Shown piece after piece: positions 37,073 through 47,112 of a stretch of DNA of 64,000 nt; the stretch's first letter is position 1; every line of letters starts with the position of its first letter. The position numbers were made by a program, and so were the translations under genes. Origin of the DNA: Pseudomonadota bacterium (lineage in GTDB: Bacteria; Pseudomonadota; Gammaproteobacteria; Steroidobacterales; Steroidobacteraceae); NCBI GenBank assembly GCA_023428645.1, contig JAEYXD010000176.1, forward strand, positions 1-64,000, in the 5' to 3' direction. The notes under the pieces are model-generated. The model searched no databases. It was not told where the DNA came from and worked only from the letters and a program-made list of their open reading frames with translations.

Positions 37073-38020
37073 ATGCCATTTGCTGTCGTGTTCCCCGGTC
37101 AGGGCTCGCAATCCATCGGGATGCTAGCGAAGCTCGCGGCCGCCGAGCCGATCGTCGTCGAGACCTTCGCCGAAGCGTCCGAGGTGCTGGGATACGACCT
37201 TTGGAAGCTCAGCCAGGAGGGCCCGGAGGACGCGATGGCGCAGACCGAGCGGACCCAACCCCTGATGTTGACGGCCGGGGTCGCTACCTGGCGTGTCTGG
37301 CGCAAGCATGGCGGCCCGCTGCCGGCCGCGATGGCGGGACACAGTCTCGGCGAGTATTCCGCGCTCGTCGCGGCCGACGCCGTCGACTTCAAGACTGCCG
37401 TCGAACTGGTGCGCTTTCGCGGCCAGGCGATGCAGGAGGCCGTGCCGCAAGGGCAGGGCGCGGTGGCAGCGATTCTCGGCATCGACGACGCCGACGTGGA
37501 AGCAGCGTGCCGGGAAGCGGCGGAGGGGCAGGTCGTCCAGCCCGCGAACTTCAATTCTCCCGGACAGGTCGTCATCGCCGGCGCGACGGCGGCCGTCGAG
37601 CGCGCGATTGCCGCCTGCCAGGCGCGCGGCGCGAAACGCGCGATCAAACTGCCATTGAGCGTTCCCGTACACACGCCGCTGATGCAGCCGGCCGCCGACC
37701 GCATGGGCGCCAAGCTCGCGGACGCCGAGTTCCGGGCGCCGCAGGTCGGCGACATCTACACGGTCGACGTTCGCAAGCACGGTACGCCCGAGCAGATCCG
37801 CGCGGCGCTCGTCGAACAAGTCGTCAAACCGGTGCGTTGGACCGAAACCGTTCAGGCCATGCTCGCGGCGGGCGCCCGCGTCATCGTCGAATGCGGTCCC
37901 GGACGCGTGCTCACCGGATTGAATCGCCGTATCGAGAAGAATCGCGACATCGCGATGCTGGCAATCGAAGATTCCGAATCCTTGCAGCAGGCGCTCGCAG
38001 CCTGCCAGGTGCAGTCATGA
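37073..38020 (+). CDS. fabD: Malonyl-CoA:ACP transacylase
   Basis: A 315-residue acyltransferase. It begins AVVFPGQGSQSIGM, has the nucleophile Ser near residue 91 in GHSLGEYSALVAA, the RxxxMQ segment around 120 and the catalytic His in SVPVHTPLM. It loads malonyl groups onto ACP, supplying the extender for fatty acid synthesis. It heads a plus-strand run of lipid, folate and cell-wall genes, and its stop overlaps the fabG start. Confidence 0.97.
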   Translation: MPFAVVFPGQGSQSIGMLAKLAAAEPIVVETFAEASEVLGYDLWKLSQEGPEDAMAQTERTQPLMLTAGVATWRVWRKHGGPLPAAMAGHSLGEYSALVAADAVDFKTAVELVRFRGQAMQEAVPQGQGAVAAILGIDDADVEAACREAAEGQVVQPANFNSPGQVVIAGATAAVERAIAACQARGAKRAIKLPLSVPVHTPLMQPAADRMGAKLADAEFRAPQVGDIYTVDVRKHGTPEQIRAALVEQVVKPVRWTETVQAMLAAGARVIVECGPGRVLTGLNRRIEKNRDIAMLAIEDSESLQQALAACQVQS

Positions 38021-38766
38021 CTCAAGAGCTTGCCCAGGAAGTTGCGCTCGTCACCGGCGCTTCGCGTGGAATTGGCCGTGGGATCGCGCACGAGCTGGCC
38101 CGGCGTGGCGCGACGGTGATCGGCACCGCGACGAGCGAGTCCGGCGCCGCAGCGATCACGCAGGCATTTCAAGAAGCCGGACTCAAAGGCCGCGGCTTCG
38201 TATTGAATGTGGCCGTGCAAGCGTCGATCGATGCGCTGCTGGCCGATCTCGAAGCGAAGGAAGGCATGCCGACGATCCTCGTGAACAACGCCGGCATCAC
38301 ACGCGACAATTTGTTGCTGCGCATGAAAGCCGAGGAGTGGGATGACATCATCAACACGAATCTCGGCTCCGTGTACCGGATGTCGAAGGCGGTCGTGCGC
38401 GGCATGATGAAGGCGCGTCGCGGTCGGATCATTAGCATCGCATCCATCGTCGGTGTCATGGGCAACGCTGGCCAGACGAATTACGCGGCGGCGAAGGCGG
38501 GCATCATCGGCTTCTCGAAGTCGCTGGCGCGTGAGGTGGGCTCGCGCGGCATTACCGTCAACGTCGTCGCGCCGGGCTTCATCGCGACGGACATGACGGC
38601 GAGTCTGCCGGCCGAGCAACAGCAGCAGTTGGTGCAGCAAGTTGCGTTGGGGCGACTAGGTGTGGTGGACGACATCGCGCATGCCGTCGCCTTCCTGGCT
38701 TCGCCAAATGCAGGCTACATCACGGGGGAAACCCTGCACGTGAACGGCGGCATGTACATGGTTTGA
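38017..38766 (+). CDS. fabG: 3-oxoacyl-ACP reductase
   Basis: A 249-residue short-chain dehydrogenase. The NADPH motif TGASRGIG is at 13-20, NNAG near 90, and the active-site Ser, Tyr and Lys in SIASIVG and YAAAKAG near 150. It ends with ETLHVNGGMYMV, the FabG C terminus. It reduces 3-oxoacyl-ACP in each elongation cycle. It uses the ATGA overlap with fabD. Confidence 0.96.
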   Translation: MTQELAQEVALVTGASRGIGRGIAHELARRGATVIGTATSESGAAAITQAFQEAGLKGRGFVLNVAVQASIDALLADLEAKEGMPTILVNNAGITRDNLLLRMKAEEWDDIINTNLGSVYRMSKAVVRGMMKARRGRIISIASIVGVMGNAGQTNYAAAKAGIIGFSKSLAREVGSRGITVNVVAPGFIATDMTASLPAEQQQQLVQQVALGRLGVVDDIAHAVAFLASPNAGYITGETLHVNGGMYMV

Positions 38767-38832
38767 CATTGCTGAATTTGCGGTTGATGCATAAACGCCG
38801 CAAACACAATTGCAAAGGTCGAATCGGAAATG

Positions 38833-38861
38833 TTGGTTCGTTCAAGGTCTTAACATAGAAT
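38833..38861 (+). promoter_or_regulatory. Predicted acpP promoter
   Basis: TTGGTT (38833-38838) and TAGAAT (38856-38861) are separated by exactly 17 bp, with 4 and 5 matches to the sigma-70 boxes. It lies in the 178-bp fabG-acpP gap and would give a 5' UTR of about 75 nt. A separate acpP promoter is usual, since ACP is needed in large amounts. Confidence 0.6.
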
Positions 38862-38944
38862 ACGCCCCCTCTCTGACCGGCCGAATCAAATACGGTCGGC
38901 GGTTATGAAGGGTTCAAGCAGTCTCACATAGGACTCGTATACCA

Positions 38945-39187
38945 ATGAGCAGTATCGAACAGCAGGTCAAAGCCATCGTCGCGGAACAGTTGGGGGTCAA
39001 AGAAGAAGAAGTCACGAACGACGCCTCCTTCGTGGACGATCTGGGCGCTGACTCCCTCGACACTGTCGAGCTCGTCATGGCGCTCGAAGAAGAGTTCGAG
39101 ACCGAAATTCCGGACGAGGACGCCGAGAAGATCACGACCGTCCAGCAGGCGATCGACTACATCACCGAGCGTCGCAATCAGGCTTGA
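38945..39187 (+). CDS. acpP: Acyl carrier protein
   Basis: An 80-residue acidic four-helix protein. The phosphopantetheine-attachment Ser is at about residue 37 in [18 protein letters not shown]. It carries growing acyl chains for FabD, FabG, FabF and lipid A enzymes. The position between fabG and fabF is the classic arrangement. Confidence 0.98.
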   Translation: MSSIEQQVKAIVAEQLGVKEEEVTNDASFVDDLGADSLDTVELVMALEEEFETEIPDEDAEKITTVQQAIDYITERRNQA

Positions 39188-39283
39188 GCCTCGACGCTCC
39201 GCTTGCGTCTGCCATGGATGGCGGTGGCAGCGAATCTCCGTTTCCGCTTTTCGCATCTGACTTCCCATTCTCGAGGTACTCGC

Positions 39284-40528
39284 TTGTCGAAGCGACGCGT
39301 CGTCATTACAGGGCTCGGCATCGTCTCGCCGGTTGGCAGTTCGATTGCTAACGCTTGGCAGAACGTACTCGAGGGAAAGAGCGGCATCGGGCCGATCACG
39401 CGCTTCGACGTGAGCGCGTTTCCGGCGCGGTTTGGCGGCGCGGTCGTCGACTTCAATCCGGAGAACTATCTGTCCGCGAAGGAGCTGCGGAAGATGGATC
39501 CGTTCATGCACTACGGCTTCGCGGCCGCCGCGGATGCCATCAAGGATTCGGGTCTGACGGTCACGCCGGAGAACTCACCGCGCATCGGCGTGGCGATGGG
39601 CGCCGGCATCGGCGGCCTGAACACGATCGAAGAGAACTACGAGAAGTACGTCGAGACGCGCAGCCCCAAGCGCATTTCGCCGTTCTTCGTGCCGGGCAGC
39701 ATCATCAACATGATCTCCGGGCATGTCTCGATTCAATTCAAGCTGACCGGTCCGAACATCGCGACCGTCACGGCTTGCACGACCTCGACGCACTCGATCG
39801 GCCTCGCCGCGCGTCTCATTCAATATGGCGATGCGGACGTCATGATCGCCGGTGCCGGCGAGATGGCGACGACGCCGCTCGGTCTCGGCAGTTTCGCGCA
39901 GGCGCGGGCACTGTCGACACGCAATGACGATCCCACGGGCGCGAGCCGTCCCTGGGACAAGGATCGCGACGGCTTCGTCCTGTCGGACGGCGCGGGTGCG
40001 CTGCTGCTCGAGGAATACGAGCATGCGAAGGCGCGTGGCGCGCGCATCTACGCCGAGCTCATCGGCTTCGGCATGAGCGGCGATGCGCATCACATCACGG
40101 CGCCGCCGGAAGACGGCGAGGGCGCACGCCTCGCCATGGCCAACGCGCTCAGGGATGCGCAGATCAATCCCGACGAGGTGCAGTACGTGAATGCGCACGC
40201 GACCTCGACGGAGCTCGGCGATCGCGCCGAGACCACCGCGCTCAAGCGCTGCTTCGGCGATCACGCGTACAAGATGGCCGTCAGCTCGACGAAGTCGATG
40301 ACCGGTCATTTGCTCGGCGCGGCAGGCGCGGTCGAGGCGATCTTCTCGATCCTCGCGATCCGCGATCAAGTCGCGCCGCCGACGATCAATCTGGAGCACC
40401 CGGGCGAGGGCTGCGATCTCGACTACGTGCCGAAGGTCGCCCGCCAGATGCCGATTCGCGTGGCGCTGTCGAATTCGTTCGGCTTCGGCGGCACGAACGG
40501 CAGCCTGATCTTCCGCGCCGTGGACTAG
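39284..40528 (+). CDS. fabF: 3-oxoacyl-ACP synthase II
   Basis: A 414-residue ketosynthase. The catalytic Cys lies in [13 protein letters not shown], the two His in VNAHATST and [14 protein letters not shown], and it ends with [15 protein letters not shown] chose TTG 39284 because it gives the family N terminus [17 protein letters not shown] and 414 residues, with GAGGT upstream; the open frame further upstream has no homology. It condenses malonyl-ACP with acyl-ACP and elongates unsaturated chains. Confidence 0.95.
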   Translation: MSKRRVVITGLGIVSPVGSSIANAWQNVLEGKSGIGPITRFDVSAFPARFGGAVVDFNPENYLSAKELRKMDPFMHYGFAAAADAIKDSGLTVTPENSPRIGVAMGAGIGGLNTIEENYEKYVETRSPKRISPFFVPGSIINMISGHVSIQFKLTGPNIATVTACTTSTHSIGLAARLIQYGDADVMIAGAGEMATTPLGLGSFAQARALSTRNDDPTGASRPWDKDRDGFVLSDGAGALLLEEYEHAKARGARIYAELIGFGMSGDAHHITAPPEDGEGARLAMANALRDAQINPDEVQYVNAHATSTELGDRAETTALKRCFGDHAYKMAVSSTKSMTGHLLGAAGAVEAIFSILAIRDQVAPPTINLEHPGEGCDLDYVPKVARQMPIRVALSNSFGFGGTNGSLIFRAVD

Positions 40529-40613
40529 CATCGCGGCGGCGTTGCGAGGCGCTGCGTTCTCGGATCGCGGGTCTGCGTCACTCGTTCGCGGTCGTCCGCG
40601 AAGGGACACTCCT

Positions 40614-41972
40614 ATGACGAGCACACCGGTCGTCCGGCCTGTGCAGATCGCGCCGGCCGCCTTGCTCGCGTTGCACGCGGCGCATCCGTCGCGCTATCCG
40701 GCCCTGTTCGAAAGCGCCGCCGCCGGCACGATGCTCGGCCGCTTCGACATTCTGTTCGCATGTCCGCAGCAGGCCCTCGCGCTGCGCGCCGACGGCTCTT
40801 TGCATGGATCGAAGGGCGGCCCGGCCGCTGGATTCCTGCCTGCGCTGGATGCGTGGTGGCGCGAGCTGCGCGTCGCGCCGCCCTCGGATGCTTCGCTGCC
40901 GTTTCGCGGTGGCTGGCTCGTGTACTTGGGCTACGAGCTCGCGGGACAGATCGAGCCGCGCCTGCGGCTGCGCTCGCCTGCCAGCGGCCTCATCGCCTGC
41001 GCCGTGCGCATTCCCGCGGCAATCGTTTTCGACCACGACTGCGGTCGTGCTTGGATCGTCGCGGAACCCGAATCCGAAGCCGTGCTCGCGACGATCGCCG
41101 CCGATCTCGCGAGCCTCACGGCCGAGACAGTCGCCCCCCGCGACCGCATCGTCGAAGCGATCGTGGAGGATGCGCCGGAGCGCTATCTCGCGAGCGTCGA
41201 GCGAGCGCTGGATTACATCGGCCGCGGCGACATCTACCAGGCGAATCTCTCGCGCGCGTGGCGCGGTCGATTGTGCGACGGCGTGCGGGCGCACGATTTA
41301 TATCGACGGCTGCGTGGCACGAATCCAGGACCGTTCTGCGCGCTCGCGACCTTTCCCGAACTCGCGATCGTCAGCTCCTCGCCGGAGCGGCTCGTGCGCG
41401 TTCACGATGGCTGGATTGCGACGCGGCCGATCGCCGGCACCCGCCCGAGGGGCGAAGACGAGGCGGCCGATCGAGCGCTCGTCGCCGAGCTGCGCGCGCA
41501 TCCGAAAGAGCGGGCCGAGCACATCATGCTGATCGACCTGGAGCGCAACGATCTCGGACGCGTGTGTCACGCCGGTACGGTGCAGGTCGACGAATACATG
41601 ACGATCGAGTCCTACGCGCACGTCCATCACATCGTTTCGAACGTTCGCGGCCGGCTGCGGCCGGACGTCGGTCCCGGCCAGGCAATCGCCGCGGTCTTCC
41701 CGGGCGGTACGATCACGGGCTGCCCGAAGGTCCGCTGTATGGAGATCATCGCCGAGTTGGAGGACACTGCGCGCGGCGCCTATACCGGCTCGCTCGGCTA
41801 TCTCAACCGCGACGGCAGCATGGACTTCAACATTCTCATCCGGTCATTGGAATTGCGCGGCAGTGAATTCGAGCTGCGCGCCGGGGCCGGCATCGTTGCG
41901 GACTCGATTCCCGAGCGCGAGCTCGAGGAAGCGCGCGCGAAGGCCCGCGGCGTGCTGCGCGCGCTCGCCTGA
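40614..41972 (+). CDS. pabB: Aminodeoxychorismate synthase component I
   Basis: A 452-residue chorismate-binding enzyme. The N-terminal part matches PabB, and the catalytic part has YLASVERALDYIGRGDIYQANLS, ATFPELAIVSSSPERLV, IAGTRPRG and MLIDLERNDLGRV, ending with GAYTGSLGYLNRDGS and AGAGIVADS. It makes aminodeoxychorismate with a PabA amidotransferase, which is not in the window. It resembles anthranilate synthase TrpE, but the adjacent pabC supports PabB. Confidence 0.92.
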   Translation: MTSTPVVRPVQIAPAALLALHAAHPSRYPALFESAAAGTMLGRFDILFACPQQALALRADGSLHGSKGGPAAGFLPALDAWWRELRVAPPSDASLPFRGGWLVYLGYELAGQIEPRLRLRSPASGLIACAVRIPAAIVFDHDCGRAWIVAEPESEAVLATIAADLASLTAETVAPRDRIVEAIVEDAPERYLASVERALDYIGRGDIYQANLSRAWRGRLCDGVRAHDLYRRLRGTNPGPFCALATFPELAIVSSSPERLVRVHDGWIATRPIAGTRPRGEDEAADRALVAELRAHPKERAEHIMLIDLERNDLGRVCHAGTVQVDEYMTIESYAHVHHIVSNVRGRLRPDVGPGQAIAAVFPGGTITGCPKVRCMEIIAELEDTARGAYTGSLGYLNRDGSMDFNILIRSLELRGSEFELRAGAGIVADSIPERELEEARAKARGVLRALA

Positions 41973-41975
41973 CCG

Positions 41976-42791
41976 ATGCTCGCCGTACTCGTCAATGGCG
42001 TCGAATGCGTGCATCCCGCGCAAGCCGTGGCGGTCGCCGATCGCGGCTTGAACTACGGTGACGGCGTGTTCGAGACGATGCTGCTCAAGCAAGGCAGGGT
42101 GCGGTTTCTCGATGCGCATCTCGCGCGCTTGACCCTTGGTTGCCGCCGGCTCGGCATCGACCCTCCGATCGAGGAGCGCATGCGCGCGGAAATCGCGCAC
42201 GTGAGCGCGGCCGCGGAGTCAGGCATCGTGAAAGTCGTCGTGACGCGCGGCAGTAGCGGGCGCGGCTATCGTGCGCCTGTGAACGCGGTGCCGACGCGTA
42301 TCGTGTCGCTGCACGCACCGCCGCCCGCGGCGACCACGACGGTTCGCGCGCGCTGGTGCGACATGCGCGTGTCGCGCAACCCGCTGCTCGCCGGCATCAA
42401 GCATCTCAATCGGCTCGAACAGGTGCTGGCGCAAAGCGAATGGGATGATGCGACGATCGACGAGGGCTTCATGCTGGACAGCGAAGGCGAATTGATCGCA
42501 GCGACGGCCGCGAACGTGTTCATCGTTCGCGGCCATGAACTCGTGACGCCGGACCTGCGCTACTGCGGGATTCACGGCGTGATGCGCGGCGCCATCTTGC
42601 GCCTGGCCACGGAGCTCGGGGTGGCGGCACACGAAGAACCGTTGTGGCCGGAAGATCTCGCTGCGGCGACCGAAGTGTTCGTGACCAATGCCGTGCGCGG
42701 TATCCGCGCAGTCGTTGCTCTGGGCGAGCACAGTTGGCCGCTCGGGCCCGTTACACGGTCCTTGATGAACGCGCTCGATGCCCATGCGTAG
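41976..42791 (+). CDS. pabC: Aminodeoxychorismate lyase
   Basis: A 271-residue class IV PLP enzyme. VADRGLNYGDGVFETM is the typical N-terminal motif. The PLP Lys is in LAGIKHLNRLEQVLA, and an N-terminal-facing ATAANVFIVRG segment follows. It releases 4-aminobenzoate for folate. It starts 3 bp after pabB and overlaps mltG by 14 bp, so the three are likely one transcript. Confidence 0.93.
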   Translation: MLAVLVNGVECVHPAQAVAVADRGLNYGDGVFETMLLKQGRVRFLDAHLARLTLGCRRLGIDPPIEERMRAEIAHVSAAAESGIVKVVVTRGSSGRGYRAPVNAVPTRIVSLHAPPPAATTTVRARWCDMRVSRNPLLAGIKHLNRLEQVLAQSEWDDATIDEGFMLDSEGELIAATAANVFIVRGHELVTPDLRYCGIHGVMRGAILRLATELGVAAHEEPLWPEDLAAATEVFVTNAVRGIRAVVALGEHSWPLGPVTRSLMNALDAHA

Positions 42792-43806
42792 GCTGCTCCG
42801 AATCGGCGTGATGCTCACGCTCCTGCTGCTGGTGGTCGGCGCCGCGTTCGCGTGGTGGAGCTATCGATGGCTGCACGGCGAGATCGCGGAGCTGCAAGCG
42901 CCCCTCGCGTACGAAGTGCCGCGCGGCGCGTCGTTACGGGCCATCGCGCGCGATCTGCATCAGCAGGGTGTGATCGCGCAACCGGAAATCTGGATCGCGG
43001 CGGCGCGGCTGAGCGGCAAGGCAGGCGCCTTGCGAGCCGGCGAATATCGACTCGAGCCTGGCTCGACGCCCATCGGCGTGTTGCGCGTGCTCAGCTCGGG
43101 CCAAGTCATTCTGCACGCGGTGACGTTCGTCGAAGGCTCGCGATTCGCCGACATGCTGACGCAGCTCAAATCGCATCCCGCCGTGCGCGTCGAATATGCG
43201 AACGGCGCGGCCGAAGACATCATGAAGGCGCTCGGCCATCCTGACATGCATCCCGAGGGGCGTTTCTTTCCCGATACGTATCACTTCCCCCGTCACACCA
43301 CCGATCTCGCGCTCCTCCGGATGGCGTTCGATCGCATGACAGCCGAGCTCGACAAGGCGTGGAACGAGCGCGCGCCCGATCTGCCGCTGGCGGGGCCGTA
43401 CGAAGCGTTGATCCTCGCCTCGATCGTCGAGAAGGAAACGGCGCTGGATCGCGAGCGTCCGCTCGTCGCTGGCGTTTTCGTCGAGCGCCTGCGCCGTGGC
43501 ATGCGCTTGCAGACGGATCCGACGGTGATCTACGGCATCGGCGCGGCATATGACGGCGATATCCGTCGCCGCGATCTGCTGCTGGATACGCCGTACAACA
43601 CGTACACGCGGTCCGGACTGCCGCCCACGCCGATCGCGCTTCCCGGCCTCGATTCGCTACGCGCGACCGTGCGTCCGGAGCTGTCGGGGAAGATTTTCTT
43701 CGTCGCAACCGGGGAGCCCGACGGCAGCCATTATTTCTCCGCGACGTTGGCCGAGCACAACGCCGCCGTGAAGCGGTATCTGCAGCGGCTGCGTCAGCGC
43801 AAGTAG
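42778..43806 (+). CDS. mltG: Endolytic murein transglycosylase
   Basis: A 342-residue YceG/MltG protein. One N-terminal transmembrane helix (about 8-28) is followed by a LysM-like domain (PRGASLRAIARDLHQQGV) and the catalytic YceG domain with ILASIVEKETALDRERP, in which the Glu is catalytic, then LQTDPTVIYG and YNTYTRSGLPPTPI. It cleaves nascent glycan strands in the periplasm and limits chain length. Either ATG 42778 or ATG 42784 may start translation; both overlap pabC. Confidence 0.95.
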   Translation: MPMRRLLRIGVMLTLLLLVVGAAFAWWSYRWLHGEIAELQAPLAYEVPRGASLRAIARDLHQQGVIAQPEIWIAAARLSGKAGALRAGEYRLEPGSTPIGVLRVLSSGQVILHAVTFVEGSRFADMLTQLKSHPAVRVEYANGAAEDIMKALGHPDMHPEGRFFPDTYHFPRHTTDLALLRMAFDRMTAELDKAWNERAPDLPLAGPYEALILASIVEKETALDRERPLVAGVFVERLRRGMRLQTDPTVIYGIGAAYDGDIRRRDLLLDTPYNTYTRSGLPPTPIALPGLDSLRATVRPELSGKIFFVATGEPDGSHYFSATLAEHNAAVKRYLQRLRQRK

Positions 43807-45476
<1,670 letters not shown>

Positions 45477-45518
45477 CGGGTTTTCGAGCGTACGAATAGC
45501 GCGACGGGTGGAAATCGG

Positions 45519-45875
45519 ATGGTGATGCGTCAGCCCAGCAGCAAGCCCGGATTGCTGACCCTAACGATCAAGGACAAGAGCGCCTTGTATCTGGCCTACA
45601 TGCCGTTCGTGAAGAATGGCGGCCTGTTCATTCCGACGAACAGCAATTACCGCCTCGGTGATGAAGTGTTCATGCTGCTAAACTTGATGGGCGAGGACGA
45701 GAAGCTGCCGGTCGCGGGCCGCGTGATCTGGATGACGCCGAAGGGCGCGCAGGGCAAACGCACGGCGGGCATCGGCGTGCAGTTCAGCGATCAAGACCGG
45801 GGCAACACGCAACGCAAGATCGAGAGCTACCTGGCGGGCGCCTTGGGCGGCGACAAGCCGACCCACACCATGTAA
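45519..45875 (+). CDS. pilZ: PilZ domain protein (type IV pilus assembly)
   Basis: A 118-residue protein matching the single-domain PilZ group: LTIKDKSALYLAYMPFVKNGGLFIPT, a beta core with GRVIWMTPKG, and GIGVQFSDQD. It lacks the RxxxR and strong DxSxxG motifs needed to bind cyclic di-GMP, as in the canonical PilZ of pilus systems. It may act with PilB and FimX. ATG 45519 or 45525 are both possible. It closes the fabD-to-pilZ run. Confidence 0.93.
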   Translation: MVMRQPSSKPGLLTLTIKDKSALYLAYMPFVKNGGLFIPTNSNYRLGDEVFMLLNLMGEDEKLPVAGRVIWMTPKGAQGKRTAGIGVQFSDQDRGNTQRKIESYLAGALGGDKPTHTM

Positions 45876-45896
45876 AGAGCGCGGCCCACGGCGCAC

Positions 45897-47033
45897 TCAT
45901 TCCTGCGCGGCACTTTCCCCGTCGTTGCCTTCCGTAACGACATGGCCGCCCTGCAACACCGACGCATGAAAGCCCCGTTCGGCGAGAATGTACGCCGCCG
46001 CCGAACTACGCCGCCCCGTGTCGCAATACACGACGTAGTGCACGTTGCGATCCAGAGTCTTTAATTTCAGTCGGATGAAATAGAGCGGCAGATTGAGCGC
46101 GCCGGGCAGATGGCCGCGTTCGAATTCACTCGGCAGGCGCACGTCGATCCATTGACCACCGCACGACACGATTTCGTTCGCCGCCGCTCGATCCACCCAA
46201 TGCAGCAGCGGCTCGTTCAGCAGCGTGCGGAAATCCTCCTTGCCGAGGCGCATCAGCGTCGCGTCGGTCGCCGCGGTGACGGTTGCATTGCGCTTCGCGT
46301 CGGAAATCAACGCCTCCTCGCCGAACGTATCGCCCAGGGACAACTCCGCGAGCTTGATGCCTTCGCGATTCAACGGCGTCTCGCGCGTGACGAGGCATTT
46401 GCCTTTCGCGATGACATAGAAGAAATCGCCTTCGTCACCTTGGCGGATGATCGTCTGCCCGGCGGTGGCATCGACGCGCTGCATGCGCATGAAGATGGCT
46501 TGGATGTTCGCCGGCGGAATGCGATGAAACGCCTTGGTCTGCAGCAGCGTGGTCATCCAGTCGTCGCTGGCGGGACTCTCGTCCGCCACGTTCGACAGCT
46601 CGCTCACCTCGTAGTGACCCGTCTGGTCCCACGTGAGCACGACATCCAAGAGCTCGCTGTCGAGTGCGACGAATTCGACGCGGTCGGAGACGACGCGCGC
46701 GGTGCAGCGACGCGGCAGCGCCGGCGCGATCGGATTGCGGGCTTCGGGCGAGCCGCCGCGAATGCGATACAGCGGGCGGCCATCGGCCGTGAGCTCCACG
46801 GTGCCGCGAATCAGGAAAAACGCTCGTTTGTCCGTGTCGCCTTCCTTGAACAGCAGACGGCCCGAGGACAGCTCGCGTGCGGACGCACGACGGGCGAGGG
46901 AATGCAGGTTCTCGGCTTTCAAGCCATCGAGGGGCGAAAACGAGCGCAATACGTTCAAGTCGAGAGGCTTGCTCTCCATCAATGTTCCAGTCCGCGATTT
47001 ACTGACGAGCGTGGCGCCGCGTCCCTCGGCCAT
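45897..47033 (-). CDS. Cyclic-nucleotide-binding domain protein with C-terminal rhodanese domain
   Basis: A 378-residue cytosolic protein. An N-terminal degenerate cNMP-like domain (about 25-120) is followed by a second, better one at about 155-270 with IIRQGDEGDFFYVIAKGKC and LGDTFGEEALI. A rhodanese domain comes last (WIDVRLPSEFERGHLPGALN, catalytic-loop Cys in VVYCDTGRRSS). It probably couples nucleotide sensing to sulfur transfer or serves as a scaffold; the function is unproven. I chose ATG 47033 because of AGGGA upstream; a GTG 9 nt earlier lies too close to it. Confidence 0.85.
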   Translation of the reverse strand: MAEGRGATLVSKSRTGTLMESKPLDLNVLRSFSPLDGLKAENLHSLARRASARELSSGRLLFKEGDTDKRAFFLIRGTVELTADGRPLYRIRGGSPEARNPIAPALPRRCTARVVSDRVEFVALDSELLDVVLTWDQTGHYEVSELSNVADESPASDDWMTTLLQTKAFHRIPPANIQAIFMRMQRVDATAGQTIIRQGDEGDFFYVIAKGKCLVTRETPLNREGIKLAELSLGDTFGEEALISDAKRNATVTAATDATLMRLGKEDFRTLLNEPLLHWVDRAAANEIVSCGGQWIDVRLPSEFERGHLPGALNLPLYFIRLKLKTLDRNVHYVVYCDTGRRSSAAAYILAERGFHASVLQGGHVVTEGNDGESAAQE

Positions 47034-47112
47034 GATGATCACATCCCTGTGGAGTTCAACAATCTAGCAGCTGCACGACGCGCGCCCATAACGCAATCGT
47101 CTGAAAGAATCG

